DNA of 33,349 bases from Parachlamydiales bacterium (GTDB taxonomy: Bacteria > Chlamydiota > Chlamydiia > Chlamydiales > Parachlamydiaceae), in the NCBI GenBank assembly GCA_020051235.1, contig JAGVJG010000137.1, forward strand, positions 1 to 33,349. Direction: 5' to 3'. Below are positions 14,373 to 22,774 of the stretch, piece by piece (the first letter of the stretch is position 1; the number at the start of each line of letters is the position of its first letter). The notes beneath the pieces are model-generated. The model was given only the letters and a program-made list of their open reading frames with translations, was not told the DNA's origin and made no database searches. Position numbers and translations under genes: made by a program.

Positions 14373-15227
14373 TTATTTGTTGGGATTGCCTTTTAGGATT
14401 ATGAGGATGCCTGCTAGGGTGACTAAAATCACCCCTAGCACATCCCAAACAGGCGGAACGTTATTCCAAATCAACCAATCCAAAATTCCTACAAATATAA
14501 TGCTGGTGTATTGATAGACGCCAATTTCTGAAGCTTGTGCAAAGCGATAGGCATTTACAAGGGTAATTTGAGCAAGGACTAGTGATATGCCACTTAGAAA
14601 GGCGTAAAATATGGCGTGGGAAGGAGGCATGGGATAAAAATATAAAAAGGGGAGTTGCAACAGCGTTCCAATGCCCAGGTAGTAAAATATAATTCTCACA
14701 CCGGGATCGGTATTCGTTAGAATTTTCATCATTAAATAGGCGATCGCAAGTGAGATCCCGGATAACAACCCCAGTAGATTTCCTGTTTGAGAAAAGATAG
14801 AGGCAGTGGGATGAATAATGATAATGATTCCAACAAAGCCAAGGAGTACCGCCCACCAGACGTTTTTGGAGATTGATTTATGCAGGAACAAAACAGTGAG
14901 AATTGGAATGAATATAGGAGCTGTATTAAAGAGCAGGGTACTATTTACAATCGGGATATAATGAATCGATACGGTGTATACAAAGCTTGCTAGGGTTCCA
15001 AAAATCGCTCGTCCTAACAATAAACCGTAGTGATTAGATTTGAGGTATGTGAGTCCTTGCTTCAATACATAAGGGGCAAGAATGAGGGTAGCGGTCAAAT
15101 AGGCAATGAAACTTACCCAAATAAAGGAACCGTCTTCTAAAGCTATCTTTGTTAAAACACCAAAGAGAGCCATGAAAAAGAAAGCTACTATTCCGAGCAA
15201 ACTTCCTTTAACAATGGATTGATCCAT
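14373..15227 (-). CDS. EamA/DMT-family permease
   Basis: This 284-aa protein has about ten hydrophobic helices in two similar halves, the layout of two EamA repeats (drug/metabolite transporter superfamily). Features include FFMALFGVLTKIALEDGSF in helix 1, a LFNTAPIFIPIL stretch, a SGISLVLAQITLVNAYRFA stretch, and an EIGVYQYTSIIF region near the end of the second repeat. Members export or import amino acids, nucleosides or S-adenosylmethionine; chlamydiae use some for metabolite exchange with the host. The substrate is not readable. The start overlaps the stop of the SulP gene by one base (TAATG), so the two are coupled. Confidence 0.88.
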   Translation of the reverse strand: MDQSIVKGSLLGIVAFFFMALFGVLTKIALEDGSFIWVSFIAYLTATLILAPYVLKQGLTYLKSNHYGLLLGRAIFGTLASFVYTVSIHYIPIVNSTLLFNTAPIFIPILTVLFLHKSISKNVWWAVLLGFVGIIIIIHPTASIFSQTGNLLGLLSGISLAIAYLMMKILTNTDPGVRIIFYYLGIGTLLQLPFLYFYPMPPSHAIFYAFLSGISLVLAQITLVNAYRFAQASEIGVYQYTSIIFVGILDWLIWNNVPPVWDVLGVILVTLAGILIILKGNPNK

Positions 15228-17518
15228 TAGATCCCCGCTGTTTCAAGAGGTAGGGGAACGACGCTTGACTCTTCAGATTGAAAAAAGGTGACTTCTCCCG
15301 AGCTGATATCGTACATAGCGCCCACAATCGCTATTTTGCCTTCCTCAACTAAACGGTTAAGAATTTCACTTCTTTCTCGAATCAGTTTAATGGTTCTCAA
15401 AACATTGCGATTTGCTACTTCATCTGCATAACTGGTCTTTTGTTCGGTGTTAAAGTTTGGGTAATTTTGAGCGATGTTTTTGTTAATCGAGTGTTTGATT
15501 TCCTCAATCAAAGTGTCTAAATGGGTACATCCCGTTGATTGCAAAGCCGTTTGATGTTTGCTTGCCAGATCAACAGAGGCTTTAACCGCTCCGCAAGATG
15601 TATGACCCATAACTAAAATCAGTTTCGCGCCAGCTACTGCACAGCTATACTCCATGCTGCCGATTACTTTTCGTGAGATGACATTGCCTGCGATTCTAAC
15701 ACTAAATACATCGCCGAGACCTAAATCAAAGATAATTTCTGCTGGGGTTCTTGAGTCGATGCAACTTAATACGACTGCCATTGGAAATTGGCCATTTGAG
15801 GTCGCATTCAACAAGCGATTGAGATCTCGTATAAGGGGAGTTCCGTTCTTGAATCTATTGTGGCCTTCTTTAAGGATTTCTAAGATTCTTTCGGGAGTTA
15901 ACGAGTCTTGCATCTCACGGTTGCTGAAATCGACATATTGAATATGATCTTCAAGTCGTCGATACTTTTTAAAGCCTTTTAAACTGACTTGCACCCCATG
16001 AGCAGGCCCGACTTTATTTTGGAAGTCGACAAATAAGTCTAAAACGTCGGGATCGATAAAGTCGGTAGAGGTGGCATCAAGTAATACGTGACCCCCACGA
16101 GGAACTGAGCGAAGGGCATCATCGAGTGAACCTTTGTTAAAGATAGTCACTTGATTAGGCAGTTGAATATGGAGAACTTGGTCGCCGGTCGCATGCTTTT
16201 CCATGATTTTTTTCATGGGGCTTCGCATGTTGCTACGAATGATAAAGCCAATCGAAACGGATAGACCGATTAATATGCCCGTGAGTAGATCGGTAGACAC
16301 GATGGCTATTACTGTCACGATGAAGGGATAAAATTGGTATTTTCCTTCCGACCACATTTGTTTAAAGAGTTTTGGGCTCGCAAGCTTTAGGCCTGTCACA
16401 AATAAAATAGCCGCAAGGACAGAAAGTGGGATGGTGTTTAGCCATTGAGGAATAAATAAAATACATCCAAGTAAAAGCACACCATGCCAAATGGTACTGA
16501 CTTTGGTTTTAACGCCCGCATTGATATTGACGGAGCTTCGTACGATGACGCTTGTAAGCGGAAGGCCTCCGATTAAACCGGAAAAGATATTTCCGAAGCC
16601 TTGAGCCATTAATTCTCGGTTTGATGGGCTCGAGCGTTGCTGTGGGTCTAATTTATCTACCGCTTCAATATTTAAGAGGGTCTCAAGTGAAGCCACCACA
16701 CCAATGGTAAGAGCAGCCATGTAGACTTCCATATTCCCTAAAACACTAAAGTTAGGAAAGGTTAGAAAACTTAAAAAATCTTGGGTTGAATCTGCTACGG
16801 GTATCTGAACGAGGTGACTGGATTCAATAGCCCAAGGAGATCCAATTAATTTAAGTAAACTGTTGAGGAGGATGCCCATTACAACTACAACAAGAGCAGC
16901 AGGAATTTGGGTCTTTTTTAAAATCGCAATTTTGTCCCAAAAAACTAAAATGGCGACTGAAAGAAAGCCAATTAATAAGGCTCCCAGATGTATGTTTATC
17001 AACGATTCACGAATCTGAGTAAATGTATTTTCATCCTCTGTTTGAAAAAACGATTTATCTCCCATATGACCTAAGTCATGGCCCAATAAGTGCGGAATTT
17101 GATTTATGATTAAGATAATTCCAATCGCGGCAAGTAATCCCTTAATGACAGTAGAAGGGAAAAAAGCGGCGATATAACCCATCTTAGCAATACTTAACAC
17201 GATTTGGAACACGCCTGCGAGAACGACAGCCATTAAAAAAGCTTCAAACGAACCCAATATGGCAATTTGAGCCGCAACAACGGCCGTCAAACCGGCAGCA
17301 GGTCCGCTAACACTTGTCTGCGATCCGCTTAATATACCGACAACAATACCGCCAATAATTCCCGCTAAAAACCCAGAAAATAAAGGCGCATTTGAAGCCA
17401 GTGCGATACCCAAACATAGAGGTAACGCTACTAAAAATACGACTAGACCTGCCGATAAATCTTTTAAAAAGCTGGAGGGCGAGTAAGCATCGCCATTTAA
17501 GGATAGAGAGGTTGCCAT
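15227..17518 (-). CDS. SulP-family bicarbonate/anion transporter fused to beta-carbonic anhydrase
   Basis: This 763-aa fusion has three parts. Residues 15-430 form a SulP permease (LSAGLVVFLVALPLCLGIAL, then SQTSVSGPAAGLTA). Residues 450-540 form a STAS-like domain (VLLDATSTDFIDPDVLDLF). Residues about 555-750 form a beta-carbonic anhydrase with all zinc ligands: Cys586, His639 and Cys642, plus the Asp588/Arg590 pair in CIDSRT. The likely role is bicarbonate (or sulfate-like anion) uptake in the inner membrane coupled to cytosolic CO2/bicarbonate interconversion. SulP-carbonic anhydrase fusions are known in bacteria. The ATG has AAAGGA just upstream, partly buried in a long hairpin (17524-17566). 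The DMT gene follows with a 1-base overlap. Confidence 0.92.
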   Translation of the reverse strand: MATSLSLNGDAYSPSSFLKDLSAGLVVFLVALPLCLGIALASNAPLFSGFLAGIIGGIVVGILSGSQTSVSGPAAGLTAVVAAQIAILGSFEAFLMAVVLAGVFQIVLSIAKMGYIAAFFPSTVIKGLLAAIGIILIINQIPHLLGHDLGHMGDKSFFQTEDENTFTQIRESLINIHLGALLIGFLSVAILVFWDKIAILKKTQIPAALVVVVMGILLNSLLKLIGSPWAIESSHLVQIPVADSTQDFLSFLTFPNFSVLGNMEVYMAALTIGVVASLETLLNIEAVDKLDPQQRSSPSNRELMAQGFGNIFSGLIGGLPLTSVIVRSSVNINAGVKTKVSTIWHGVLLLGCILFIPQWLNTIPLSVLAAILFVTGLKLASPKLFKQMWSEGKYQFYPFIVTVIAIVSTDLLTGILIGLSVSIGFIIRSNMRSPMKKIMEKHATGDQVLHIQLPNQVTIFNKGSLDDALRSVPRGGHVLLDATSTDFIDPDVLDLFVDFQNKVGPAHGVQVSLKGFKKYRRLEDHIQYVDFSNREMQDSLTPERILEILKEGHNRFKNGTPLIRDLNRLLNATSNGQFPMAVVLSCIDSRTPAEIIFDLGLGDVFSVRIAGNVISRKVIGSMEYSCAVAGAKLILVMGHTSCGAVKASVDLASKHQTALQSTGCTHLDTLIEEIKHSINKNIAQNYPNFNTEQKTSYADEVANRNVLRTIKLIRERSEILNRLVEEGKIAIVGAMYDISSGEVTFFQSEESSVVPLPLETAGI

Positions 17519-17523
17519 GAATC

Positions 17524-17566
17524 CTTTAAAAGTTTCAGAGTTTATTCTTCTCTAAAACTTTAAAAG
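17524..17566 (-). promoter_or_regulatory. 17-nt-arm hairpin covering the SulP ribosome-binding site
   Basis: On the minus strand CTTTTAAAGTTTTAGAG pairs with CTCTGAAACTTTTAAAG over 17 positions with one T-T mismatch and one G-U pair, around a 9-base loop. The last four bases of the 3' arm (AAAG) are the front of the Shine-Dalgarno AAAGGA (17522-17527), 3 bases from the ATG. The hairpin begins immediately after the stop of the upstream broken gene. It could be a terminator, or a switch or thermometer that limits translation; the lack of a T run favours the latter. Confidence 0.5.
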
Positions 17567-17567
17567 T

Positions 17568-17960
17568 TTATTTGGCAAGTTCTTTGGAGGATTGATTTTT
17601 TAACTCTTTATAAGCGGCAAAACCCAGAGTAAAGAAATAGATGTTAAATATGTAATAAACAGAAAAAATTGATAAGAAAGGAACTATTTCAATGGATTGA
17701 TTAAAAGCTACATTTAAAAACTGTACTATTAAATAAGTTGATGGAAACAACAAAAAGCCATTAATCAATACACTTCCTGTAAGAAGCTTTTGATGACGTC
17801 ATCCAAATGTAAAATAAATGAATATTGAAGAAAGTGTTATTAAAGAGATCAAACGTACGCCGTAATCACTTTTAAAATATTCAAAAAAGATATCTGTGAC
17901 CGATATTAATAGATTGAAAATTACTAAGGCTGTTAATGAGTATTTTAATTTCTTTTCCAT
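17568..17960 (-). pseudogene. Small membrane-protein gene interrupted by one in-frame TGA
   Basis: From the ATG at 17960 a frame runs in phase to a TAA at 17568, broken only by a TGA at 17799-17801. Joined, it gives about 130 codons with four hydrophobic segments: YSLTALVIFNLLISVTDIFF, LISLITLSSIFIYFTFG, then, after the stop, LINGFLLFPSTYLIVQFLNV and FSVYYIFNIYFFTLGFAAY. The stop falls at FG*RHQK, where a TGG (Trp) would restore the protein. Nothing else is disrupted, so this is either a very recent nonsense mutation, a sequencing error, or two tiny proteins. Family not recognised. It lies upstream of the SulP gene on the same strand. Confidence 0.6.
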
Positions 17961-18034
17961 AAATATTATGTATTGTGTAGTAAAAGATGATATCAATCAG
18001 TTGTTTTAGCTAATAGTTAATTGTTTTTGCTCTG

Positions 18035-18799
18035 TCAATTTAAATAAGTATCTAACCTATTAAACCAGCCTTTTAACCATTGCTTTTCTTTCCTTTCCGG
18101 AGGGGAGTTTTCAGCTCTGGCGCTTAAAGTTTTTTTTGCAGATTCAACAAAATCTTTAACAAGGTTGTTAGATGATGCAGGAATGTTTTCAATTACTTGA
18201 AGAAGACCCCAGCCTTGCCCCTTATAAGTTTCTTTTGGAGAGGTGCCGCTTCCTTTAAAATTCAAATAATCAAGGAGGGCATAGAGTCCGTTGGGATCTT
18301 TGGAGAGTCGGTCAAATAGGATTGAGACTTTTTCCTTTTCACGAGCGTTTTCTATGATCGAAGGAAGCGCGGCTTCCAGTCTTTTTGCCATAAAAATCGC
18401 TTGAAGATTTTTAGTGTCATATAAAAACTGACGCAAGCTCTTCATTTTATCACTTTGAATGGCCTGATAAAATTCGTCTCTTGAATTCCAAGGACAGGGT
18501 GCATCTGTTTTAAGCCATTCGGGTAAAATGGCGCCTTCTTGTTTAAGAAATGTAAGTAAATGGGGAAAAGTTTCCTGAAAATTCTCTTTGGCATCCTTTG
18601 AATACCAAATAAAATGACCTATTCCAAGCGATGCAAAATTTTCTCCTTTCTTCCAATTAGTCAGGCCCTCAAAACTTCCTGCACATTCATTCTTCCAAAT
18701 TTTATCTGCTACAATATTGGCGTCATTAAGTGAGACATTTAGTGAAAATAGAGCTTCAAAAAATACAACACTTAAAAGAAAAAAGGCAGACCTGTTCAT
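18035..18799 (-). CDS. Secreted lysozyme-like protein (GIGH motif)
   Basis: This 254-aa protein has a signal peptide (MNRSAFFLLSVVFFEALFSL). The segment IWKNECAGSFEGLTNWKKGE, followed by FASLGIGHFIWY, recalls phage-type lysozymes, where a catalytic Glu (here Glu38 or Glu44) lies shortly before a GIGH strand (59-62). The rest is helical, with a GQGWGLLQVIENIP segment about 55 residues before the end. I infer a periplasmic peptidoglycan-cleaving enzyme or a derived, non-catalytic relative. It lies 43 bases downstream of the LRR gene on the same strand. It does not match classical chlamydial SpoIID- or amidase-type enzymes. Confidence 0.6.
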   Translation of the reverse strand: MNRSAFFLLSVVFFEALFSLNVSLNDANIVADKIWKNECAGSFEGLTNWKKGENFASLGIGHFIWYSKDAKENFQETFPHLLTFLKQEGAILPEWLKTDAPCPWNSRDEFYQAIQSDKMKSLRQFLYDTKNLQAIFMAKRLEAALPSIIENAREKEKVSILFDRLSKDPNGLYALLDYLNFKGSGTSPKETYKGQGWGLLQVIENIPASSNNLVKDFVESAKKTLSARAENSPPERKEKQWLKGWFNRLDTYLN

Positions 18800-18842
18800 A
18801 AGGCAAAGTTTCTTCTAGTCGATCAAATGATGCAAATAAAAA

Positions 18843-20018
18843 TTAATTATCGCTGTGATTTATTAGATCTACATCACTCAATTCTTCAATTTTAGATTTC
18901 AACTCTCTGGGTAAAACACGAATCGTACGGTCATAATCCCATTGGAAAGAGTTCATCTTCGCATTAATAAAGTTTAATGTAAGATTGAAAAGGGAAGGAA
19001 TTATTTTTACAGGTGATTGATATCTTGCATTACTTGTGAGTAGTGCATGTATTTTAGGTCTGTCTTCGAACTTTAAAGTGAAAGTAAATTCCAACTTAAG
19101 AATTCGCAAAGAAATAAAATGTGTAGTGATAAAAGGAATAAAGGAATGATCGAAGACACAATCATTAATATTTAATGCTTGTAGCCTAGTTAAGGTAGAT
19201 AATTTAGAAAGCCCTTGCATTGTCAACTTAGAATTGAACCCTAAATTTAAAACTCTTAGTGCTGTGAGATTGCTTAAATGAGCCACTTGATCATCTGTTG
19301 CATTTCTATTTCTATTTAAATTAGCAATTCGAAGTTGAGTCATTCGTCCCACAACCGCAAAAAGCTGAGAAGGACCTATTTCTTTTTTAGAGGTTGCCCA
19401 TACACCCGAGTTTATTTGATCGGCCTGTAAAATCCTTAATTGTGTTAACCGGGTTAAATTTTGAATGTTATCATTTGTTATGTAAAAACATTTGCAGATA
19501 TTTAACCTTTGAAGGGCTGTTAAATGGGAAATATGTAGTAAAAAATCACCCTTGATTTGTGTTGAATGAGTAAGATCTAAAGAAGTTAAAGAGGTGGAGA
19601 GGCTTAATCCTTTTGCACTCTCGTCATTATTAAAATTCACTTCTAACGACTTTAGTTGAGGAAGTGTTGTAGAAACTATATTCGTCATCAATTCATCAAG
19701 ATTAAAACCTAAAAGGGAAAGATGTTCAATTTGAACAAAATATCTCAATTCACTAGGGCTTGAAATAATCGTTTCATGAACGAGTGTTAGTTTTAACGTT
19801 TTAAGTCTCTGAATAGCAGAACATTGCTCAATCAGGGGTAATGGATTGCGATAAGATTCTAAAGAAACTACATTAGTCAAATTTACCCAGGGATAAACAA
19901 AATCCTCGGGTAATACCGGTAAACTTAATTGATAAAGAGAGGTTCGATCAGCCGCTACATTATTTAATTCAGAAACTATATCTGCGCCGAAGCCGATATT
20001 ACAAATTTTTAAAGTCAT
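18843..20018 (-). CDS. Leucine-rich-repeat protein, 391 aa
   Basis: Residues 70-310 carry about nine LRRs, for example LKTLKLTLVHETII, LTSLDLTHSTQIKGDFLLHI, LQRLNICKCFYITNDNIQNL, LRVLNLGFNSKLTMQGLSKL and LQALNINDCVFDHSFI. The last 80 residues (ending VLPRELKSKIEELSDVDLIN) leave the repeat. Within them LPRELKSKIEELSDVDL resembles the LPxEL...I...L pattern of an F-box-like helix pair, but at the C-terminus; this is speculative. There is no signal peptide. The product is a likely protein-binding, possibly host-directed protein. It is divergent from the DUF899 gene by 43 bases and shares a strand with the lysozyme-like gene downstream. Confidence 0.82.
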   Translation of the reverse strand: MTLKICNIGFGADIVSELNNVAADRTSLYQLSLPVLPEDFVYPWVNLTNVVSLESYRNPLPLIEQCSAIQRLKTLKLTLVHETIISSPSELRYFVQIEHLSLLGFNLDELMTNIVSTTLPQLKSLEVNFNNDESAKGLSLSTSLTSLDLTHSTQIKGDFLLHISHLTALQRLNICKCFYITNDNIQNLTRLTQLRILQADQINSGVWATSKKEIGPSQLFAVVGRMTQLRIANLNRNRNATDDQVAHLSNLTALRVLNLGFNSKLTMQGLSKLSTLTRLQALNINDCVFDHSFIPFITTHFISLRILKLEFTFTLKFEDRPKIHALLTSNARYQSPVKIIPSLFNLTLNFINAKMNSFQWDYDRTIRVLPRELKSKIEELSDVDLINHSDN

Positions 20019-20061
20019 AATTAGTTGAATAGTATATCAAGAGTTAATTGAGAGGTTTATT

Positions 20062-20823
20062 ATGCCCCATAAGATAGGTACAAGGCAAGAGTGGTTAAAG
20101 GAACGCCTGAAACTTTTAGCCGAAGAAAAGGAATTAACGAGACAAAACGACCTTTTGGCAAAAAAAAGAGAGGATTTGCCTTGGGTTCTTATCGATAAGC
20201 CCTATCAATTCGAAACTGATTTTGGAAAAATTTCTTTGCAAGACCTCTTTCGAGATAGATCGCAGCTTGTTGTTTATCACTTTATGTATGGGCCAGATTA
20301 CAAAGCAGGGTGTCCTTCTTGTTCATCCATAGCCGATAGTTTTAATGGCATCGTGCCTCACCTGATGAATCATGATGTGATGTTTTGGGCCGTATCCCGT
20401 GCGCCCCTATCCAAATTGAATGATTATAAAAAAAGGATGGGATGGAAATTTCCTTGGGCCTCTTCGTTTCAAGGCGATTTCAATTACGACTTCACGGTCT
20501 CGATCACTGAAAAACAGCAGCAAACGGGTGATGTTGAATACAATTATCGAAAAGAGGCCGGCACTCAAGTAGGAACCGAATGGAGAGATGAGAAAGGCCC
20601 GGTGGCTAAAATGGCCGCTTCAACCGGTACGGATGTATCTACTTATACACGAGAACGTCCAGGCATGAGCGCTTTTATTCTTGAAGATGGCAAAGTCTAT
20701 CATACTTATTCAGCCTATTCGCGCGGTCTTGATGCGCTCTGGGGAATGTATACCTGGCTTGATCGCGCACCTAAAGGTCGTAATGAAAACGATGCGTGGG
20801 TACGTCGACACGATGAATATTAA
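20062..20823 (+). CDS. DUF899 family thioredoxin-like protein
   Basis: This 253-aa cytosolic protein matches the DUF899 pattern: an N-terminal RQEWLKERLKLLAEEKELTR helix, then a DLPWVLIDKPYQFET segment, then LVVYHFMYGPDYKAGCPSCS (about 74-93) with a CPSC pair in the place of a thioredoxin CxxC. VMFWAVSRAPLSKLNDYKKR and a C-terminal YTWLDRAPKGRNE complete it. The fold is thioredoxin-like and the chemistry is undetermined. GAGAGG 6 bases before the ATG supports the start. It heads a three-gene operon with a DUF6632 membrane protein and a hydrolase. Confidence 0.9.
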   Translation: MPHKIGTRQEWLKERLKLLAEEKELTRQNDLLAKKREDLPWVLIDKPYQFETDFGKISLQDLFRDRSQLVVYHFMYGPDYKAGCPSCSSIADSFNGIVPHLMNHDVMFWAVSRAPLSKLNDYKKRMGWKFPWASSFQGDFNYDFTVSITEKQQQTGDVEYNYRKEAGTQVGTEWRDEKGPVAKMAASTGTDVSTYTRERPGMSAFILEDGKVYHTYSAYSRGLDALWGMYTWLDRAPKGRNENDAWVRRHDEY

Positions 20824-20833
20824 AGGAATGAAG

Positions 20834-21202
20834 ATGAAATTAAATTTATTGAAAGTGTTTCTGTTTATTACGGGTTTGATTTTTGCGTTTGGGATATATC
20901 CGTTAACACTCGTTTGGCCCTCCGGATGGGCTTGGCACGAGGGTGGGCAATCTCCCTACCTACAGATGATTATTGGCATTTACTTTACTTTAGGGATTTT
21001 CTTAATCATCGCCTCACGCGATCCACTAAAACATCGAAGCTTGATTTGGTTTACCGTATGGTCGAGTTTGGTTCATGGCGGCATCATGGCAGTTCAATCA
21101 TTTGTGTATCCGAATCAAATGGGACACTTGCTTGGAGATGTTCCTGCCTTGGTCTTAGTGGCTGCAGTTTTAGCCTATTTAATGCCCAAAGAAACGGCTT
21201 AA
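20834..21202 (+). CDS. DUF6632-type four-helix membrane protein
   Basis: This 122-aa inner-membrane protein has four hydrophobic segments: LLKVFLFITGLIFAFGIYPL, YLQMIIGIYFTLGIFLIIAS, a stretch around WFTVWSSLVHGGIMAVQSF, and GDVPALVLVAAVLAYLMP. VWPSGWAWHEG and MGHLLGDVPAL are characteristic of DUF6632 as I remember it. Function unknown. A longer frame opens at 20681 inside the DUF899 gene, but I take ATG 20834 because AAAGGA (20822-20827) sits 6 bases before it and overlaps the DUF899 stop. The stop overlaps the next ATG as TAATG. Confidence 0.82.
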   Translation: MKLNLLKVFLFITGLIFAFGIYPLTLVWPSGWAWHEGGQSPYLQMIIGIYFTLGIFLIIASRDPLKHRSLIWFTVWSSLVHGGIMAVQSFVYPNQMGHLLGDVPALVLVAAVLAYLMPKETA

Positions 21203-21879
21203 TGAAAACGCCTGCTGTATTTGTTTGTGGACTTTTGTGCGATGAATCCGTTTGGGCGAATCAAATCAAAAGCTGTAGTGATGTTGCTGAAATTAAAGTG
21301 GTAAATACTACGCAAGATACGCCTCAAAAAATGGTCGAGGAAATTTTAGATCAAGCACCCCCTCATTTTGCGCTGGCTGGACATTCTATGGGAGGATGGC
21401 TTTGTTTAGAAGTCATGAAAAAAGCGAAAGACCGCGTAACAAAACTCTGTCTCTTGAATACGACTGCGAAACCAGACACGGAAGCAAAACAATTAAAACG
21501 ACACCAAATGATTCAGCAGGTGGAAAAAGGGGAGTTTCCTGAGGTTGTGCAAGAACTGGTAAATAGTTTTGTCTACAGTCCTTCAATCAAAAATCAGGTT
21601 GAGAAGATGCTTTTAAAGTCAGGTGCAGAAAAGTTTATACGCCAAGAAAATGCCATGCTTAAAAGAGAGGAGTGCTTTTCTGTTTTACCGACTATTCAAT
21701 GCCCGACCCTTGTCGTACATTCAACGATGGATAAAGTTTTCCATCTTGACGATCTTCAAGAAATCACGGACGGCATTCAAAAAGCGAATCTGGTCATTAT
21801 TGAAGAGTGTGGACATATGAGCCTTCTTGAAAAGCCCGATAGAGTCAACATCCTTCTTTCAAACTGGTTAAAAAGCTAA
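21202..21879 (+). CDS. Cytosolic alpha/beta hydrolase
   Basis: This 225-aa alpha/beta hydrolase has its nucleophile elbow GHSMGG at Ser62, acid residue probably Asp177 in STMDKVFHLDD, and catalytic His205 in CGHMSLLEKP, which forms a complete triad. It resembles small esterases of the MenH/BioH kind. No signal peptide is present. The start is placed at the ATG that overlaps the DUF6632 stop by one base; the open frame extends upstream only as a shadow of that gene. The 3' end overlaps the convergent outer-membrane gene by 12 bases. Substrate unknown. Confidence 0.87.
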   Translation: MKTPAVFVCGLLCDESVWANQIKSCSDVAEIKVVNTTQDTPQKMVEEILDQAPPHFALAGHSMGGWLCLEVMKKAKDRVTKLCLLNTTAKPDTEAKQLKRHQMIQQVEKGEFPEVVQELVNSFVYSPSIKNQVEKMLLKSGAEKFIRQENAMLKREECFSVLPTIQCPTLVVHSTMDKVFHLDDLQEITDGIQKANLVIIEECGHMSLLEKPDRVNILLSNWLKS

Positions 21880-22644
21880 ATTCATCGAAACGATCAATTC
21901 TTGAACCGTAAATTTGATCGAACGCTTTAAGAATAGAGTAGTAGGGCCCGGAGTATCAAAACCGTTTAATTCAGCGGCATTTGCCGTGTTTTTAAACTGA
22001 GCCGAACCCGTTTGCATATAGGTATAGCCGATATTGATGAAGTAATTTTCATTCAAGAAATATCGATAAGCAATTCTAGCTGCTCCGCCCCAAAGCGTTT
22101 TGTTCGCTTTAACTGAGCCTGATGTCAAGTGATCTCCCGTTCCATTAGGGGTGTGAATAGAGGAAACGTAAATAGTGTTAGAGCCGTTAAATACAACCGG
22201 TCCTATTCCAAAGTATACAATCCCACTGCAAACTTCTTTACCTATGCTCGCGAGTAACAGCACTTCATTATTCAATCTCGTGATAGAGGTGAAGTCCCTT
22301 AAAACTTCAGGTCCGAAAAAATTTATGCTTGAGAAAGTGGCATTGGGAAGGATTTGACCTCGGCTACTGCCCACATTGCAAGTTTTATAGTTAATGTATT
22401 TCCATTCGGCCGATAGGTCGACTAACCAATCGCCGCAAAAATTAAATTGATGGCCTAGCGTTACCATCGGAACCCATCTATTTTTGTGGGTATTGTAGTG
22501 ATCTTTGCCGCTTCTATCCTCGCTCGAAGATAAATTCGATTTAAAATTCTCATCAATCGTATTAATTCCAAATCCTACGCCCGCATAAAATCCAAATAGA
22601 GAATGGCTCGCAAAAATCGCACAAAAGAGAAATAGCTTTTTCAT
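21868..22644 (-). CDS. Outer-membrane beta-barrel protein, 258 aa
   Basis: From ATG 22644 the product has a signal peptide (MKKLFLFCAIFASHSLFG) and then barrel strands: FYAGVGFGINTIDENF, WVPMVTLGHQFNFCGDWLVD, SAEWKYINYKT, a YFGIGPVVFN stretch and, near the end, YFINIGYTYMQTGSAQF and ELIVSMNLAF with a terminal Phe, which favours recognition by the BAM complex. The fold resembles small OmpA-like or porin-family barrels. An upstream extension to 22755 has no export signal and is rejected; GGAAA lies before the chosen ATG. It is divergent from the inverse autotransporter gene. Cargo or ligand unknown. Confidence 0.75.
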   Translation of the reverse strand: MKKLFLFCAIFASHSLFGFYAGVGFGINTIDENFKSNLSSSEDRSGKDHYNTHKNRWVPMVTLGHQFNFCGDWLVDLSAEWKYINYKTCNVGSSRGQILPNATFSSINFFGPEVLRDFTSITRLNNEVLLLASIGKEVCSGIVYFGIGPVVFNGSNTIYVSSIHTPNGTGDHLTSGSVKANKTLWGGAARIAYRYFLNENYFINIGYTYMQTGSAQFKNTANAAELNGFDTPGPTTLFLKRSIKFTVQELIVSMNLAF

Positions 22645-22774
22645 TTTCGTTTCCAATGTAAGAAAAGCTTGATATTGCTTTTGAGTATATTTTTGCAAGA
22701 TATTGAAGAGGAAAGAATAAATTTGAATTTTAAATATTCCTTCGCTACAAACCAAGAATAATTTTAGGGCGGGT

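Noticed and set aside
20681-20833. Upstream extension of the DUF6632 gene
   Set aside because: It lies inside the DUF899 gene in another frame; the ATG at 20834 has a proper ribosome-binding site and begins the membrane segment.
20914-21201. Upstream extension of the 21202 hydrolase
   Set aside because: The added residues are a frame shadow of the DUF6632 gene; the hydrolase fold begins at the ATG overlapping that gene's stop.
22645-22755. N-terminal extension of the barrel gene ending at 21868
   Set aside because: It places 37 non-signal residues before a clean signal peptide that begins at the internal ATG 22644.
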